From: Candidatus Dormiibacterota bacterium
GTDB taxonomy: Bacteria; Chloroflexota; Dormibacteria; Aeolococcales; Aeolococcaceae
DNA length: 13,481 nucleotides
NCBI GenBank assembly: GCA_003136295.1
Contig: PLDZ01000143.1
Coordinates: 1 to 13,481 of the forward strand
Direction of reading: 5' to 3'
The notes beneath the pieces were generated by a model that worked only from the letters and a program-made list of their open reading frames with translations, searched no databases and was not told the DNA's origin. Below, in pieces: positions 12,927 through 13,481 of the stretch; position 1 is the stretch's first letter; the number at the start of each line of letters is the position of its first letter. Both the position numbers and the translations under genes were made by a program.

Positions 12927-13210
12927 GCATGACTTGCAGAGACCGCCCTCGACCGATCGGGCGTGCCGCGACCGCCGATGGGGCTGATTCCGGCTCCAGC
13001 GAGCTCACAGCACGACGAAGCCAAGGCCCGGTCGACCTGCCCGAGGGTAACCGCTCTCGACCACCCCAGCGTGCACTTAACACACCTGAACTCGGACCAC
13101 AGAGACGAGTTCTGCGCCTCGCGGACGGTCAGATCGAAAACGCGAAAGTCCCGTGGTTCCTCAGTGGGCGGCTCTCGCAGGAGCGCTGCGAGGGATGTCG
13201 AGGTAGACAT
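12887..13210 (-). CDS. Small FRCVKCTLG protein, possible zinc knuckle
   Basis: From ATG 13210 this gives 107 residues. A short N-terminal stretch (STSTSLAALLREPPTEEPRD) leads to FRVFDLTVREAQNSSLWSEF and RCVKCTLGWSRAVTLG. The Cys43/Cys46 pair and later cysteines could bind metal. The knuckle recurs at 11816-11690. The C-terminal part looks less protein-like and overlaps the HNH start by 40 bases, so the real end or frame may differ. ATG 13210 follows AGG by only 3 bases. The gene may be partly degraded, and I do not know its function. Confidence 0.4.
   Translation of the reverse strand: MSTSTSLAALLREPPTEEPRDFRVFDLTVREAQNSSLWSEFRCVKCTLGWSRAVTLGQVDRALASSCCELAGAGISPIGGRGTPDRSRAVSASHACGINAARSTYCR
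13064..13091. repeat. 28-bp near-identical repeat, copy 2
   Basis: Second copy of the segment at 11742-11769, with two mismatches. On the minus strand it encodes FRCVKCTLG, where copy 1 gives FRCINCTLG. The 1.3 kb between the copies holds the Cys-rich gene and the HNH gene. Confidence 0.7.
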
Positions 13211-13222
13211 ATACCTGTCCAA

Positions 13223-13481
13223 GGTTGAAGTTGCGGCTTCGAGCCCCGTCTCCCGCCACCCCGTCCATCAAACGTCCATGAGGACGTAACGGTGCGCTCC
13301 GGGCGTCCGCACGCTGGTCGCGACGGGCGTTCACCCGTCGGACCGCCGAAGCGACGGATGATTGCCTCGCCATGACTGCCGGCGATACACGGGTGACGAC
13401 GGAATCCGCGTTTCGCGTGCCCGAATGCTTGCCCACACGAGCGTTATCTCACCAGGCCGGTGTCAGATGAACCCGGCTCGG
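13223..13481. other. No gene seen; one hairpin
   Basis: No translation in this end segment has a recognisable motif. CGACGGG/CCCGTCG (13321-13327 with 13334-13340) is a perfect 7-bp stem with a 6-base loop. No T-run follows, so it is a weak terminator candidate at best. Confidence 0.4.

Noticed and set aside
1..13481. CRISPR array or rRNA genes
   Set aside because: No regularly spaced long repeats and no rRNA-like sequence were seen on either strand.

Overview
The window is GC-rich bacterial DNA. The family mix is a MalT-type LuxR regulator, a DHA2 drug exporter, a Flp/Tad pilin, and many very small Cys-rich proteins. This suggests a soil or environmental member of the Actinomycetota, Chloroflexota or Dormibacterota type. 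That placement is an inference from gene content; there is no rRNA or other phylogenetic marker here.

Left end (1-1436): degraded and small-gene territory. Three 20-bp direct repeats (149-223) resemble the end of an IS21-like element. They are followed by a small excisionase-type HTH gene (-). Next come a frameshifted small zinc-ribbon-like gene (+, 659-965) and an intact 46-residue double-CxxC zinc-ribbon gene (-, 976-1116). A possible 65-residue hydrophobic protein sits just before the SDR gene's end.

Middle (1437-8650): a tightly packed minus-strand operon, transcribed right to left. The order is a two-TM miniprotein, a MalT/LuxR regulator split by one frameshift near 7640, a small conserved protein, a DUF2269-like membrane protein, a 14-TM exporter, two tandem paralogous SnoaL/NTF2-fold proteins, and a short-chain dehydrogenase. 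Three junctions are overlapping and probably translationally coupled. The simplest reading is a regulator-controlled efflux and small-molecule oxidoreduction cassette. Inverted repeats upstream of the regulator (8690-8715) and upstream of the downstream gene set (5528-5550) are candidate operators.

Right part (8690-13481): mostly non-coding DNA with scattered small genes. A plus-strand promoter with strong hairpins (8846-9008) is a candidate RNA gene. A Cys/His-rich protein of unknown function follows. Then comes about 1 kb without a convincing gene (9903-11177), which holds a perfect 10-bp inverted repeat, a multi-hairpin segment ending in a terminator, and a long structured stretch leading into a Flp pilin gene with its own strong terminator. 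Beyond the pilin lies a patch of debris: a stop-interrupted Cys-rich reading frame, the last ~34 codons of a flavin amine oxidase, and two segments sharing a 28-bp near-identical repeat that encodes FRCxxCTLG. Within it are a Cys-rich gene of unknown function (+) and an HNH endonuclease (-).

The most unusual aspects are the structured region before the pilin and the number of tiny zinc-ribbon genes and remnants, several of which normal gene calling would miss.
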